A stretch of DNA of 64,000 nucleotides. It comes from Roseovarius sp. 217 (GTDB lineage: Bacteria > Pseudomonadota > Alphaproteobacteria > Rhodobacterales > Rhodobacteraceae). Below, in pieces: positions 36,131 to 44,271 of the stretch (positions are counted from its first letter, which is position 1; each line of letters opens with the position of its first letter). The stretch covers positions 2,037,815 to 2,101,814 of the forward strand of contig NZ_CH902584.1 in NCBI RefSeq assembly GCF_000152845.1, given 5' to 3'. The notes under the pieces were generated by a model. It worked only from the letters and a program-made list of their open reading frames with translations, was not told the origin of the DNA and searched no databases. Both the position numbers and the translations under genes were made by a program.

Positions 36131-37041
36131 CCGCGCGGCGCCCGTTTGGTCAGGCGCAGTTTTTCGCGCACTTCGGCGGGGGTCATCAGGCGCGCGCCCA
36201 AGCCCTCGATGATGTCCTTTGCCCGCTCGACCAGTTGTGCATTGGTGGCCAGCACGCCGCGGTCGAGCATGAGATTATCCTCGAGCCCCACGCGCACATG
36301 CCCGCCCGCCAGCACCGAAGCCGCAACATAGGGCATCTGGTGGCGACCAAGGGCAAAGGCGGAAAAGGTCCAATTCTCTGGCACGTTATTCACCATCGCC
36401 ATGAAGGTGTTGAGATCGTCCGGCGCCCCCCATGGCACGCCCATGCAAAGCTGCACCAGCGCGTCGGGCTCCAGAATGCCATCCTTGACCAGTTGCTTGG
36501 CAAACCACAGATGGCCGGTGTCAAACGCCTCAATCTCGGGCTTTACGCCCAGGTCTGTCATCATCCGGCCCATGGCCTGCAACATGCCGGGGGTGTTGGT
36601 CATGACATAATCGGCCTCGGCGAAATTCATCGTGCCGCAGTCGAGGGTGCAGATTTCTGGCAGGCATTCGGCGACATGGGCGACACGCTCGGTGGCACCG
36701 GCCATATCGGTGCCCTTGGGCGAGAGCGGCAGAGGCGATTCCACGCCGCCAAAGATCATGTCGCCACCCATCCCCGCCGTCAGATTGAGCACCACATCGG
36801 TGTCGCTGTCGCGGATGCGGTCGGTCAACTCGCGAAAGAGTTTGAGATCGCGCGAGGGCGCGCCGGTTTCGGGGTCGCGCACATGGCAATGCACCACGGC
36901 GGCCCCTGCCTTGGCGGCGGCAATCGCGCTCTCGGCGATGTCCTTGGGCGAGCGCGGGACATGCGGGCTTTTGTCCTGCGTCGCCCCCGATCCGGTGACG
37001 GCACAGGTGATGAAAACCTCGCGGTTCATGGTGAGCGGCAT
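36127..37041 (-). CDS. BKACE-family beta-keto acid cleavage enzyme (3-dehydrocarnitine cleavage)
   Basis: The 304-residue DUF849/BKACE protein begins at the ATG at 37041, preceded by GGAGG. Zn ligands are expected in AAVVHCHVRDPETGAPSRD (HxH) near residues 50-55. Further motifs are VVLNLTAGMGG and GHVRVGLEDNLML. BKACE enzymes cleave beta-keto acids with acetyl-CoA to give a CoA ester and acetoacetate. Next to carnitine dehydrogenase the substrate should be 3-dehydrocarnitine, giving betainyl-CoA and acetoacetate. It is the first gene of the operon. Confidence 0.9.
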   Translation of the reverse strand: MPLTMNREVFITCAVTGSGATQDKSPHVPRSPKDIAESAIAAAKAGAAVVHCHVRDPETGAPSRDLKLFRELTDRIRDSDTDVVLNLTAGMGGDMIFGGVESPLPLSPKGTDMAGATERVAHVAECLPEICTLDCGTMNFAEADYVMTNTPGMLQAMGRMMTDLGVKPEIEAFDTGHLWFAKQLVKDGILEPDALVQLCMGVPWGAPDDLNTFMAMVNNVPENWTFSAFALGRHQMPYVAASVLAGGHVRVGLEDNLMLDRGVLATNAQLVERAKDIIEGLGARLMTPAEVREKLRLTKRAPRG

Positions 37042-37119
37042 GGTATCCTCCGGCTTGGGTGTTGGCCTCAGCCTAACGTGCTGGCAGGGCGATTGAGTGT
37101 GCGCTATAAGACAATAATC

Positions 37120-38067
37120 ATGCCGCAATGGACAAAATCATCCAACGCCCCGGTGCGCATCGCGCTCCTGCTCTTTGACAGGTTCTCGAACCTGTGCCTT
37201 GCCAATTGTCTGGAGCCATTGCGCGCCGCCAATACGCTTGGGCCGCGGCGCGGGTTTGACTGGCAGATCCTGACACTGGACGGCGCGCCCGCGCGCTCAT
37301 CCAGCGGGATCGAGGTGCTGGCGCATGGTGGGCTGGGGGCGCTGACCGCCTGCGATTACCTCTTTGTGCTGGCGAGCTACGATCACGACCGGCACGACAC
37401 CGCCGCCACCCGCCGCGCGCTGCAAGGCGCGGCGCGGCGGGCGGAGGTGACGGTGGGGCTGGACAGCGGACCTTGGCTCTTGGCCTCTGCGGGGCTCTTG
37501 GATGGGCGGCGGGCGACGGTGCATTGGGACTTGCTCGATGCCTTTACAGAGCGGTTTCTGGCGGTCACGCCAGAGCGCGCGCGGGTGCTGCGCGACGGGA
37601 CGCGGATGACCTGTGCGGGGGCGATGTCGGCGCTTGATCTCACGCTGGGGCTGATCAGCGATCATCTGGGCATGGCGGTGCGGCTGGATGTCGAGGCGCT
37701 GTTCCTGCATGGCGATCCGCCTGTCACCCCGGCGCGCGAGGATGCGGCGGTGGGGGATCCCCTGCTGCGTCGGGCGCTGGGGCTGATGCGCGACAATGTC
37801 GAGCGGCCTTTGTCGCTGAGTGATCTGGCGCGGCGACTGTCGTGCCAGCCGCGCACACTCGACCGGCGGTTTCGGGCAGGCCTTGGCGCACCGCCGGGGG
37901 CGGTCTATCGCCATCTCAGGCTCGCGGCGGCGCGCAAGCTGGTCGAGAATACGCGGCTGGGTATGGCGGAGATTGCGCTGCGCTCGGGTTACGAATCGCC
38001 TGCGGCGCTCACCCGCGCGCTGAGGCGGCAGTATGGCACCACGCCGCGTGCATTGCGGCGGGGGTGA
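37120..38067 (+). CDS. GlxA/CdhR-type AraC-family regulator
   Basis: The 315-residue protein (ATG at 37120) has a DJ-1/GATase-like N-terminal domain (about 10-190; RIALLLFDRFSNLCLANCLE, CDYLFVLASYDHDRHD) and a C-terminal AraC helix-turn-helix (about 215-310; PLSLSDLARRLSCQPRTLDR and MAEIALRSGYESPAALTRAL). It is divergent from the BKACE gene with a 78-bp gap. This domain pair and position match CdhR, the activator of carnitine dehydrogenase genes in Pseudomonas. Control of the cluster by carnitine or a product is inferred. Confidence 0.87.
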   Translation: MPQWTKSSNAPVRIALLLFDRFSNLCLANCLEPLRAANTLGPRRGFDWQILTLDGAPARSSSGIEVLAHGGLGALTACDYLFVLASYDHDRHDTAATRRALQGAARRAEVTVGLDSGPWLLASAGLLDGRRATVHWDLLDAFTERFLAVTPERARVLRDGTRMTCAGAMSALDLTLGLISDHLGMAVRLDVEALFLHGDPPVTPAREDAAVGDPLLRRALGLMRDNVERPLSLSDLARRLSCQPRTLDRRFRAGLGAPPGAVYRHLRLAAARKLVENTRLGMAEIALRSGYESPAALTRALRRQYGTTPRALRRG

Positions 38068-38073
38068 GGGGCG

Positions 38074-38577
38074 TCAGTCCTTGCGATGCTTTTCGCGCTT
38101 GGCGCGGTAATCGGCGATCTGCGCCTCCAGACGGTCGGCATAGGCGGCGCGATCAGCATCAGACATGGCCGCGAGATGCGTCAAGAGCACCTCCTGACCC
38201 ATCTCGAAGCGCGCGGCAAATCCGTCGCGCTGGGTGCGCATCTGCGCCGCGACCCGGTCGGCGTCAAACGGCACGGCGCGCAGGTCGATCACAAGCGCGT
38301 CGAAACTCTCGCCGATGCTGGGACTGTTGTCCGTGCGGCTGCGCCATGCGTCCCGCATCGCGCGGCCAATGGCGCGGCGGTCCGCATCCGAGAGCGCACG
38401 TGTAAGCGGCCCCCCGGCCATGTCGAGCCGCGAGGGGTGATGACCGGCGTGATCGCCGCCATGGCGCAGCGCCCAGCCCGCCGCCAGCCCCGCCACCGCA
38501 AGGTTGAGCGCCAGAGAGGCCACCAAAAGCGCCCGCACCCAAGGCTTGGGTCGCGCTGCGGTCTGCTGCTCTGCCAT
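38074..38577 (-). CDS. periplasmic metal-sensor-like protein (CnrR/Spy family)
   Basis: The 167-residue protein has one membrane segment (about 15-38) and a helical periplasmic part with a His-rich patch (RHGGDHAGHHPSR) and the LTxxQR-like helix pairs of the Metal_resist/Spy family (ALSDADRRAIGRAMRDAW). Such proteins sense metal ions or act as chaperones and can control an anti-sigma factor. Its ATG shares a base with the stop of the putative anti-sigma gene (TGATG), so it is co-translated with the sigma module. Confidence 0.78.
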   Translation of the reverse strand: MAEQQTAARPKPWVRALLVASLALNLAVAGLAAGWALRHGGDHAGHHPSRLDMAGGPLTRALSDADRRAIGRAMRDAWRSRTDNSPSIGESFDALVIDLRAVPFDADRVAAQMRTQRDGFAARFEMGQEVLLTHLAAMSDADRAAYADRLEAQIADYRAKREKHRKD

Positions 38578-38939
38578 CAGAAATCTCCCGCCAGTTCAAA
38601 CACCGCTTCGGGTGTGATATCGACCAGATAGGCCGCCTCGCCGCTGCCGGATAGCCCCTCGGGCAGCGCGGTCCCAATCCAGACGCCCGCCACAACGGCG
38701 GTTGTCAGCCCCGCCATCGCGGGCCAACCGCCCAAGAGGCGATAGAGTTGTTCCAAGAGACCAGCGCGCGGCGCGGCGCGGGCGGTCTCTGCCCGGCGGG
38801 TGATCCAGACCTGTTCGGCCTCGGCATCGCTGAGGACGCGCGCCAGCAACTCCGCCGAGGGCGCGGGTGGATGGGCGCGGGCGGCGTCAAAGAACGCGCC
38901 AAGCCCGGCAAAATCCTGATCCTTATCGCTCATCGACAT
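38577..38939 (-). CDS. putative anti-sigma factor with one membrane helix
   Basis: The 120-residue protein starts at the ATG at 38939 after AGGAG, inside the last codons of the ECF sigma gene. A cytoplasmic N-terminal part (about 1-65, with FFDAARAHPPAPSAELLARV) is followed by one membrane helix (AMAGLTTAVVAGVWIGTAL) and a short periplasmic tail ending EAVFELAGDF. No zinc anti-sigma motif is seen. The role is inferred from overlap with the sigma gene and membrane topology. Confidence 0.65.
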   Translation of the reverse strand: MSMSDKDQDFAGLGAFFDAARAHPPAPSAELLARVLSDAEAEQVWITRRAETARAAPRAGLLEQLYRLLGGWPAMAGLTTAVVAGVWIGTALPEGLSGSGEAAYLVDITPEAVFELAGDF

Positions 38940-39516
38940 ATCCCAACTCCTCTTGTCGCCCCGCCAGAAGCGCACTGAGTGCGCGCTTGCCGCGTGAGGT
39001 CAGACTTTCGACCGCCTCGACGGTCACGTCCATGATGTCGGCGATATCCGGGTTCGCCAACCCTTCGATATGGCGCAGAACCACCGCTTGCCGCTGCCGT
39101 TCGGGCAACTGATCCAGCGCGGATTGCAGCGCATCGGCGCGGGCGCGGTCCTGCATCTGCTCGGCGGCGCTGGCTTGCCCATCCTCGGGCTCGGGGATCG
39201 CCTCAAGCGGCAGATTGCCGCCGCGCGCCCGTCTGCGCCGGTCGATGCAGAGATTGGCCACCACGCGGTAGAGCCAGGTGCTGACCTTGGCCTCGCCGGG
39301 GCGCCACTCGGGGGCCTGCCGCCAGAGCCGCAAGAGCGCCTCTTGCGCCACATCCTCGGCCTCTGTGCGGTTGCCCAAGAGGCGGTAGCCATGCGCCATG
39401 ACACGCGGTGTGAGGCGCAGTGTCAGGATGCGCGCGGCCATGGCGTCACCCTCCGCGAACCGCGCCAAGAGCGCGTCGTCGGGCAAATCCTCCATGGCGT
39501 CGAATGGCATGCGCAT
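38923..39516 (-). CDS. ECF-family RNA polymerase sigma factor
   Basis: The 197-residue protein has region 2 (about 25-95: GYRLLGNRTEAEDVAQEALL, then KVSTWLYRVVANLCIDRRRR) and region 4 (about 130-185: LDQLPERQRQAVVLRHIEGL, then DVTVEAVESLTSRGKRALSA). It is preceded by GGAGGG. It lies between an EF-hand protein gene (73 bp upstream) and the overlapping anti-sigma and sensor genes. The arrangement resembles metal-response sigma modules of the cnrYXH kind. Confidence 0.9.
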   Translation of the reverse strand: MRMPFDAMEDLPDDALLARFAEGDAMAARILTLRLTPRVMAHGYRLLGNRTEAEDVAQEALLRLWRQAPEWRPGEAKVSTWLYRVVANLCIDRRRRARGGNLPLEAIPEPEDGQASAAEQMQDRARADALQSALDQLPERQRQAVVLRHIEGLANPDIADIMDVTVEAVESLTSRGKRALSALLAGRQEELGYVDER

Positions 39517-39589
39517 CGCCCTCCAGCGTATCCTTCGGATCGGCCCCTGACCAGAGGCCCGGCGCGGGGGTGCCCCGCGCCGGCAAATG

Positions 39590-40066
39590 TTACTCGCTTG
39601 CCTTCTTGTCCTTCATCATGCCGTGATGCTTGCCGCGCATCTCGGAGAACTCTTCCTTGGAAATCGCGCCATCGCCATCGGCGTCGATCTTTTCGAACAT
39701 CTTGCCCTTGTTGCGGGCCTGCATTTCGTCGGGGCTGAGCTTGCCATCGCTGTTGGCATCGTGCCGCTCGATCATGTGATCGGCATAGGCGGCCATGCGC
39801 TCGGCCTGACGCTCGGTCATGCGCGCGACCAACTCGTCCTTGGACAGGGCCCCATCGCCATCGCTATCGGCCCCCTCGAAACGGGCCTGCATATGGGCGG
39901 TCATTTCCTCGGGTGTGATCTTGCCATCTGCATCGGCATCCAGCTCTTCAAAGCTGTGGCGCATGCCCATGCCCATCTTGCCCTTGTGGCTGTCGGCCTG
40001 TGCCACACTCAGCCCACCGGCCAGAATCGCAGTCGTCAGACCCACCATCAACGCTGTCTTTTTCAT
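39590..40066 (-). CDS. periplasmic protein with four EF-hands
   Basis: The 158-residue protein has a signal peptide (about 1-24, ending AQA). Four canonical EF-hand loops start at residues 43 (DADADGKITPEE), 67 (DSDGDGALSKDE), 103 (DANSDGKLSPDE) and 128 (DADGDGAISKEE), all with the full set of acidic ligands. It is Met- and Lys-rich between loops. It should bind Ca2+ in the periplasm. As the first gene of the sigma-factor cluster it may be the regulated output or part of the signal input. Confidence 0.88.
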   Translation of the reverse strand: MKKTALMVGLTTAILAGGLSVAQADSHKGKMGMGMRHSFEELDADADGKITPEEMTAHMQARFEGADSDGDGALSKDELVARMTERQAERMAAYADHMIERHDANSDGKLSPDEMQARNKGKMFEKIDADGDGAISKEEFSEMRGKHHGMMKDKKASE

Positions 40067-40104
40067 CGTCTTGATCTCCCTCAGGGATTTGATGTCATCT
40101 CGCG

Positions 40105-40129
40105 AAGCGCCCCGCTCTTCGGGGCGTTT
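40105..40129. other. strong GC hairpin upstream of the EF-hand gene
   Basis: AAGCGCCCC (40105-40113) pairs with GGGGCGTTT (40121-40129) around a 7-base loop. On the plus strand it ends in T residues, like an intrinsic terminator, yet no plus-strand gene ends upstream. On the minus strand it lies about 40 bases before the EF-hand ATG. It could end a small antisense RNA or act in the mRNA leader. Confidence 0.55.
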
Positions 40130-40289
40130 CTAAGGTCTCTAACGCGGGGTGCTGCCCGCTCCGTCGCAGGAGATGAAATTAATTGCGGACAGCCGCGGTT
40201 TTTGCGACATCGCGCCGCAAGGACGGTCTGTCACCTTTTCTCTAGAACCGGCATGCGCCATATTTGCGTAAACCCAAAGCGAGGCCACG

Positions 40290-40679
40290 ATGCGCGACAC
40301 AACGATACCCCAAACCGACCGGGCCCTGTGGCCTGCGCTGCGCCGTGGCTTTTCCCGCAAATGCCCGAATTGCGGCAGCGGTCCGATTCTCAGCAGCTAT
40401 CTCAAACTGCGCGACACCTGCCCGGTCTGCCGCGAGGATTTGAGCCATGCGCGCGCCGACGATGGCCCGGCCTATCTGACGATTCTGATTGTCGGGCATC
40501 TGATGGCCCCGCTGCTGCATATCGCCTTTGTGCAGTTCCGGCCCGAACCTCTGGTGCTCTTTACCATATTCGCTATTGGCACCATCGCGCTGTCGCTCTA
40601 CCTTTTGCCACGGTTGAAGGGGGCCATTGTGGCCTTTCAATGGGCGCGGCTGATGCATGGGTTCAAGATGAGCCACTAG
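40290..40679 (+). CDS. DUF983 membrane protein
   Basis: The 129-residue protein has a zinc-ribbon-like start (CPNCGSGPILSSYL with a second CPVC pair) and two hydrophobic helices (YLTILIVGHLMAPLLHIAFV and LFTIFAIGTIALSLYLLPRL). It matches the DUF983 family, whose function is unknown. It lies 21 bp upstream of a NUDIX gene, so the two are probably co-transcribed. Confidence 0.85.
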   Translation: MRDTTIPQTDRALWPALRRGFSRKCPNCGSGPILSSYLKLRDTCPVCREDLSHARADDGPAYLTILIVGHLMAPLLHIAFVQFRPEPLVLFTIFAIGTIALSLYLLPRLKGAIVAFQWARLMHGFKMSH

Positions 40680-40700
40680 CCCCGCCGCAAAGGGGCAGGC

Positions 40701-41393
40701 ATGACCGCAATCGACAAGACCGCCATTCGCGACGCCGCGACCGTGATCGTATTGCGCGATCCGGACCGCCCGCATGTGCTTATGGGGCAGCGCGGGGCGA
40801 CCGCCGCGTTCATGCCCAACAAATTCGTCTTTCCCGGTGGGGCGGTCGATGCGGGGGACGCGGGTATTCCGCTGGCACGCCCTCTGCCGCCGCTCTGCGC
40901 CACGCGGCTGACCGAGGATTGCGACCGCGATCTGAGCCACGCGATTGCCGCCGCCGCCATTCGGGAACTGTGGGAGGAAACCGGGCTGGCGCTTGGGATG
41001 CCCGGCGCATGGCCGGGGGCGGTGCCCGGCGATTGGGCGGGCTTTGCCGCGCGCGGTCTGGTGCCGGTGGCTGATCCGCTGCAATTCGTGTTTCGCGCCA
41101 TCACCCCGCCGGGCCGCCCGCGCCGCTTTGATGCGCGGTTCTTTCTGGTGCATGCCGAGGCATTGGCCGGAGACCCGGACGATTTTTCCGCCGCCTGCGA
41201 GGAATTGAGCCATTTGCAGTGGATTCCCTTGGAAGAGGCGCGCCGCTTTGACCTGCCGTTTATTACCGAGGTGGTGCTGGCCGAGGTCACGGCGCGCGCA
41301 CATGACCGCAACCCGCCCGTGTCGGTGCCGTTCTTCCGCAATGATGACGAGGAGAGCCTGTTTTTGCGATTGAAGGGCGCGGCGGCTGGGTGA
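40701..41393 (+). CDS. NUDIX hydrolase
   Basis: The 230-residue protein has an N-terminal strand region (AATVIVLRDPDRPHVLMGQR), FVFPGGAVDAGD, and a NUDIX-box-like AIAAAAIRELWEETGLALG (the REx2EE core is present as RELWEE). C-terminal strands include HLQWIPLEEARRFDLPFITE. It resembles the larger NUDT19/RNPH-type hydrolases that cleave CoA or nucleotide diphosphates. Substrate unknown. Confidence 0.83.
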   Translation: MTAIDKTAIRDAATVIVLRDPDRPHVLMGQRGATAAFMPNKFVFPGGAVDAGDAGIPLARPLPPLCATRLTEDCDRDLSHAIAAAAIRELWEETGLALGMPGAWPGAVPGDWAGFAARGLVPVADPLQFVFRAITPPGRPRRFDARFFLVHAEALAGDPDDFSAACEELSHLQWIPLEEARRFDLPFITEVVLAEVTARAHDRNPPVSVPFFRNDDEESLFLRLKGAAAG

Positions 41394-41395
41394 CA

Positions 41396-41418
41396 GGGGG
41401 ACTCCGCGCGTCCCCCTT
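41396..41418 (+). terminator. probable terminator after the NUDIX gene
   Basis: GGGGGA (41396-41401) pairs with TCCCCC (41411-41416) with a 9-base loop and a trailing TT. The stem overlaps the end of the coding region by a few bases downstream of the stop. The rest of the gap to 41610 shows no gene. Confidence 0.5.
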
Positions 41419-41610
41419 GCGCGGAACCAAGGTGCCGCAGGCACCGCCGCGCGGATCGCTGGGCCGTCCCGCGGCCTAGCGATTTTGAGAGGGAGCGCAT
41501 CTTTGAGAGGTTCCGCTGATTTTGCCGGCATAAAGTGGCAGCCACGGGTGTTGCTTCGCTAGTCCCCAGCCCAGCGACCGCGCGGCTCAGCCCTTGATGC
41601 CACACCCGCC

Positions 41611-42522
41611 TTACCTTAGCGCCACCACCGCGATCACCGAGAGCGTGATGAGCGCAATCCCCCAGCCCTCCCGCCGGGAAATCCGCTCGCCGAAAAACAG
41701 CACCGAGGCGAAAAGCGAAAAGATCACCTCGACCTGTCCCACCGCAAACACCATCGCCGCGTTTTGCAGCGTAAAGGCCGTGAACCAGCAGAGACTGCCC
41801 GCCATGCCCGTCAGCCCCATCCAGACCGCCGTGCGCCGCGCTGCGATCACACGCCCCACCTGACCCGGTTCGCGCCACATCAGCCAGAGCGTGAGCGCCA
41901 CCGCCTGCATCACCGTCACCACCATCAGCGACAGACCTGCGCGCAGCAGCGGGTCGTCACTCGCAATCTCCAGCGTAGCGCCGCGATAGCCCACGGCAGA
42001 GACTGCAAAAAACGCCCCCGAGGCCAGCCCAAGCGCTGCCGCCCGATTGCCGAAACGCCGCCACCAACGGCCTTCAAATCCCGGTGTTTCGGACAGGATC
42101 AGCACGCCGATCAGCCCCAACAGGATCGCACCGAGGCCCAGCCATGTGATCCGGTCACCCAGAATCACAAGGCCCACGAGGGCGGTCTGCACCACCTCGG
42201 TTTTCTTGAAGGTGATGCCAACGGCGAAATTACGCTCTGCAAAGAGCGCCACCACACACCATGTCGCCAGAATCTGCGTCAGCCCGCCCACGACGGCATA
42301 GGCCCAGAAAAGCGGCGTGTACCCCGGCCAATCCGCGCCGGTTGCGGCCAGATACCCCAGCGACAGCGCCACAACGAAGGGCGCGGAATAGAAGAACCGC
42401 GCCAGGGTCGCGCCGCCTGCGCTGAGCGCGCCCATGCTCAGATGCTTTTGCAGCATGAAGCGCAGCGTTTGAAACGCCGCCGCCGCAATCGAGAGAAAGA
42501 TCCAAGGCTCCATGCCGATCAT
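41611..42522 (-). CDS. EamA/DMT-family transporter
   Basis: The 303-residue protein has about ten hydrophobic helices in two EamA repeats. Typical elements are VALFAERNFAVGITFKKTEV followed by ALVGLVILGDRITWLGLGAI in the first half, and SLCWFTAFTLQNAAMVFAVG with SLFASVLFFGERISRREGWG in the second. It probably exports or imports a small metabolite; the substrate is unknown. It is downstream of prs on the same strand (27 bp). Confidence 0.87.
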   Translation of the reverse strand: MIGMEPWIFLSIAAAAFQTLRFMLQKHLSMGALSAGGATLARFFYSAPFVVALSLGYLAATGADWPGYTPLFWAYAVVGGLTQILATWCVVALFAERNFAVGITFKKTEVVQTALVGLVILGDRITWLGLGAILLGLIGVLILSETPGFEGRWWRRFGNRAAALGLASGAFFAVSAVGYRGATLEIASDDPLLRAGLSLMVVTVMQAVALTLWLMWREPGQVGRVIAARRTAVWMGLTGMAGSLCWFTAFTLQNAAMVFAVGQVEVIFSLFASVLFFGERISRREGWGIALITLSVIAVVALR

Positions 42523-42549
42523 GCGCCCCGCAGTGGCGCAAAACCGGGA

Positions 42550-43566
42550 TCAGCCGCCAAACTGGCCCTCATAGACCGGTTCCAGGGTCGGCGTGTCAAA
42601 GAGCGACGACACGCTGGTGCCGCTCCAGATGTTGAGAATGGCTTGGGCAAAGACCGGGGCGGTCGGGATGATGCGGATGTTTGGCGTCGCCTTGACCGCC
42701 TCTGTGGGCAGGATCGTGTCCGTGATCACCATGGATTTCAGAACGGATTTGGTGATGCGCTCGACCGCCGGGCCGGACATGACGCCATGGGTGGTATAGG
42801 CATGCACCTCGCGCGCGCCGTTTTCCATCAGCACTTCGGCAGCCTTGCACATGGTGCCCGCCGTGTCGCACATGTCATCGACGATGATACAGATCTTGTC
42901 CGTCACATCGCCGATCACGGTCATTTCCGCAACCTCGCCCGCCTTCTCCCGGCGCTTGTCGACAATCGACAGCGGAGCGGTGATCCGCTTGGCCAGTTCG
43001 CGTGCCCGCGCCACGCCGCCCACGTCCGGCGAAACCACCATCACATCCTGCGTCCGACCCTTAAATTGCGTCATGATATCCAGCGCAAAGATTGGCGAGG
43101 CGTAAAGGTTGTCCACCGGAATGTCGAAAAAGCCCTGAATTTGTGCGGCGTGCAGGTCCATGGTCAGCACTCGCTCAACCCCGGCCTCGACAATCATATT
43201 GGCGACAAGTTTTGCCGAAATGGGCGTCCGTGCCTTGGAACGGCGATCCTGCCGCGCATAGCCGAAATAGGGAATCACGGCGGTGATGCGCGCCGCCGAA
43301 GACCGGCGCAGCGCGTCGGCCATGATAAGCAGTTCCATCAGGTTGTCATTGGCCGGGTTCGACGTGGGCTGGATGATGAACATATCCTCGCCGCGCACAT
43401 TTTCGTAGACCTCAACAAAGATTTCCTGATCGTTGAACCGTTCGACCCGTGCGTCGACCAGTCCGACGTTGACGCCGCGGTGCATCGACATTCGCCGGGA
43501 AATGGCCGTGGCAAGCGGCATGTTGGCATTGCCCGAAATGAGCTTCGGTTGCGATGTGGCTGGCAT
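42550..43566 (-). CDS. prs: ribose-phosphate pyrophosphokinase
   Basis: The 338-residue enzyme makes PRPP from ribose 5-phosphate and ATP. Motifs: [40 protein letters not shown] (ATP-binding region), the flexible loop [10 protein letters not shown], and the PRPP-binding signature [20 protein letters not shown]. The chain is about 20 residues longer than the E. coli enzyme at its ends. Confidence 0.96.
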   Translation of the reverse strand: MPATSQPKLISGNANMPLATAISRRMSMHRGVNVGLVDARVERFNDQEIFVEVYENVRGEDMFIIQPTSNPANDNLMELLIMADALRRSSAARITAVIPYFGYARQDRRSKARTPISAKLVANMIVEAGVERVLTMDLHAAQIQGFFDIPVDNLYASPIFALDIMTQFKGRTQDVMVVSPDVGGVARARELAKRITAPLSIVDKRREKAGEVAEMTVIGDVTDKICIIVDDMCDTAGTMCKAAEVLMENGAREVHAYTTHGVMSGPAVERITKSVLKSMVITDTILPTEAVKATPNIRIIPTAPVFAQAILNIWSGTSVSSLFDTPTLEPVYEGQFGG

Positions 43567-43667
43567 GATGTGTCCCCGGCTGCACAGTGTGACAGATTCG
43601 TGATGTTGACACCGCTTAGCATGTGGTCATGCTCAGGCAAAGCGATGCAGCAAAGGAACGCGCCGAA

Positions 43668-44267
43668 ATGGCCCATATTGACTATTATTTCTCGACCCTC
43701 TCTCCCTATGCCTATCTGTCGGGCGCGGGGCTGGAGGAGAGCGCGGCGCGCCATGGCGCGAGCATCACCTACAAGCCGCTCGACATCATGGCGCTCTTTG
43801 CGCGCACCGGCGGCGCTGCCCCGGCGGATCGCCACCCGTCGCGCACCGCCTATCGCAATCAGGAATTGCCGCGTCAGGCGAAACGGCGCGGCATGGCCCT
43901 GACGCTGAAACCGGCGTTCTGGCCCACCAATCCCGCGCCCTCGTCCTATGCCATCATCGCCGCGCAGAGCGCGGGTGGTGGTGATCTGGGCGGGCTGGTG
44001 CAGTCCATCCTGCGCGCCTGCTGGGCGGAGGAGCGCAACATCGCCGAGGATGAGGTGATCCGCGATTGCCTCAAACGCGCCGGATTTGACCCGGCATTGG
44101 CCGACACGGGGCTTTTGAGCGGCGCGGAAACCTATGCCACCAATCTTGAAGAGGCGGTGGCCGCAGGCGTCTTTGGCGCCCCCTTCTATGTCGTGGACAG
44201 CGGCCAGAATTTCTGGGGTCAAGACCGGCTCGAGGATCTCGACCTGCATCTGGCGGGCAAGCTCTGA
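43668..44267 (+). CDS. 2-hydroxychromene-2-carboxylate isomerase-like protein (DsbA family)
   Basis: The 199-residue protein starts at the ATG at 43668 after AAAGGA (MAHIDYYFSTLSPYAYLSGA). The thioredoxin-fold DsbA-like kappa-GST pattern follows, with a Ser in place of the redox CxxC, and GVFGAPFYVVDSGQNFWGQD near the end. Members isomerise aromatic ring-cleavage intermediates with glutathione, but many copies have other roles. It is 4 bp from the downstream hydrolase gene. Confidence 0.83.
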   Translation: MAHIDYYFSTLSPYAYLSGAGLEESAARHGASITYKPLDIMALFARTGGAAPADRHPSRTAYRNQELPRQAKRRGMALTLKPAFWPTNPAPSSYAIIAAQSAGGGDLGGLVQSILRACWAEERNIAEDEVIRDCLKRAGFDPALADTGLLSGAETYATNLEEAVAAGVFGAPFYVVDSGQNFWGQDRLEDLDLHLAGKL

Positions 44268-44271
44268 TCCG

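Noticed and set aside
41764-43902. Plus-strand open frame of about 712 codons
   Set aside because: It runs antisense through the EamA transporter and prs, both strongly supported. The composition is that of a shadow frame.
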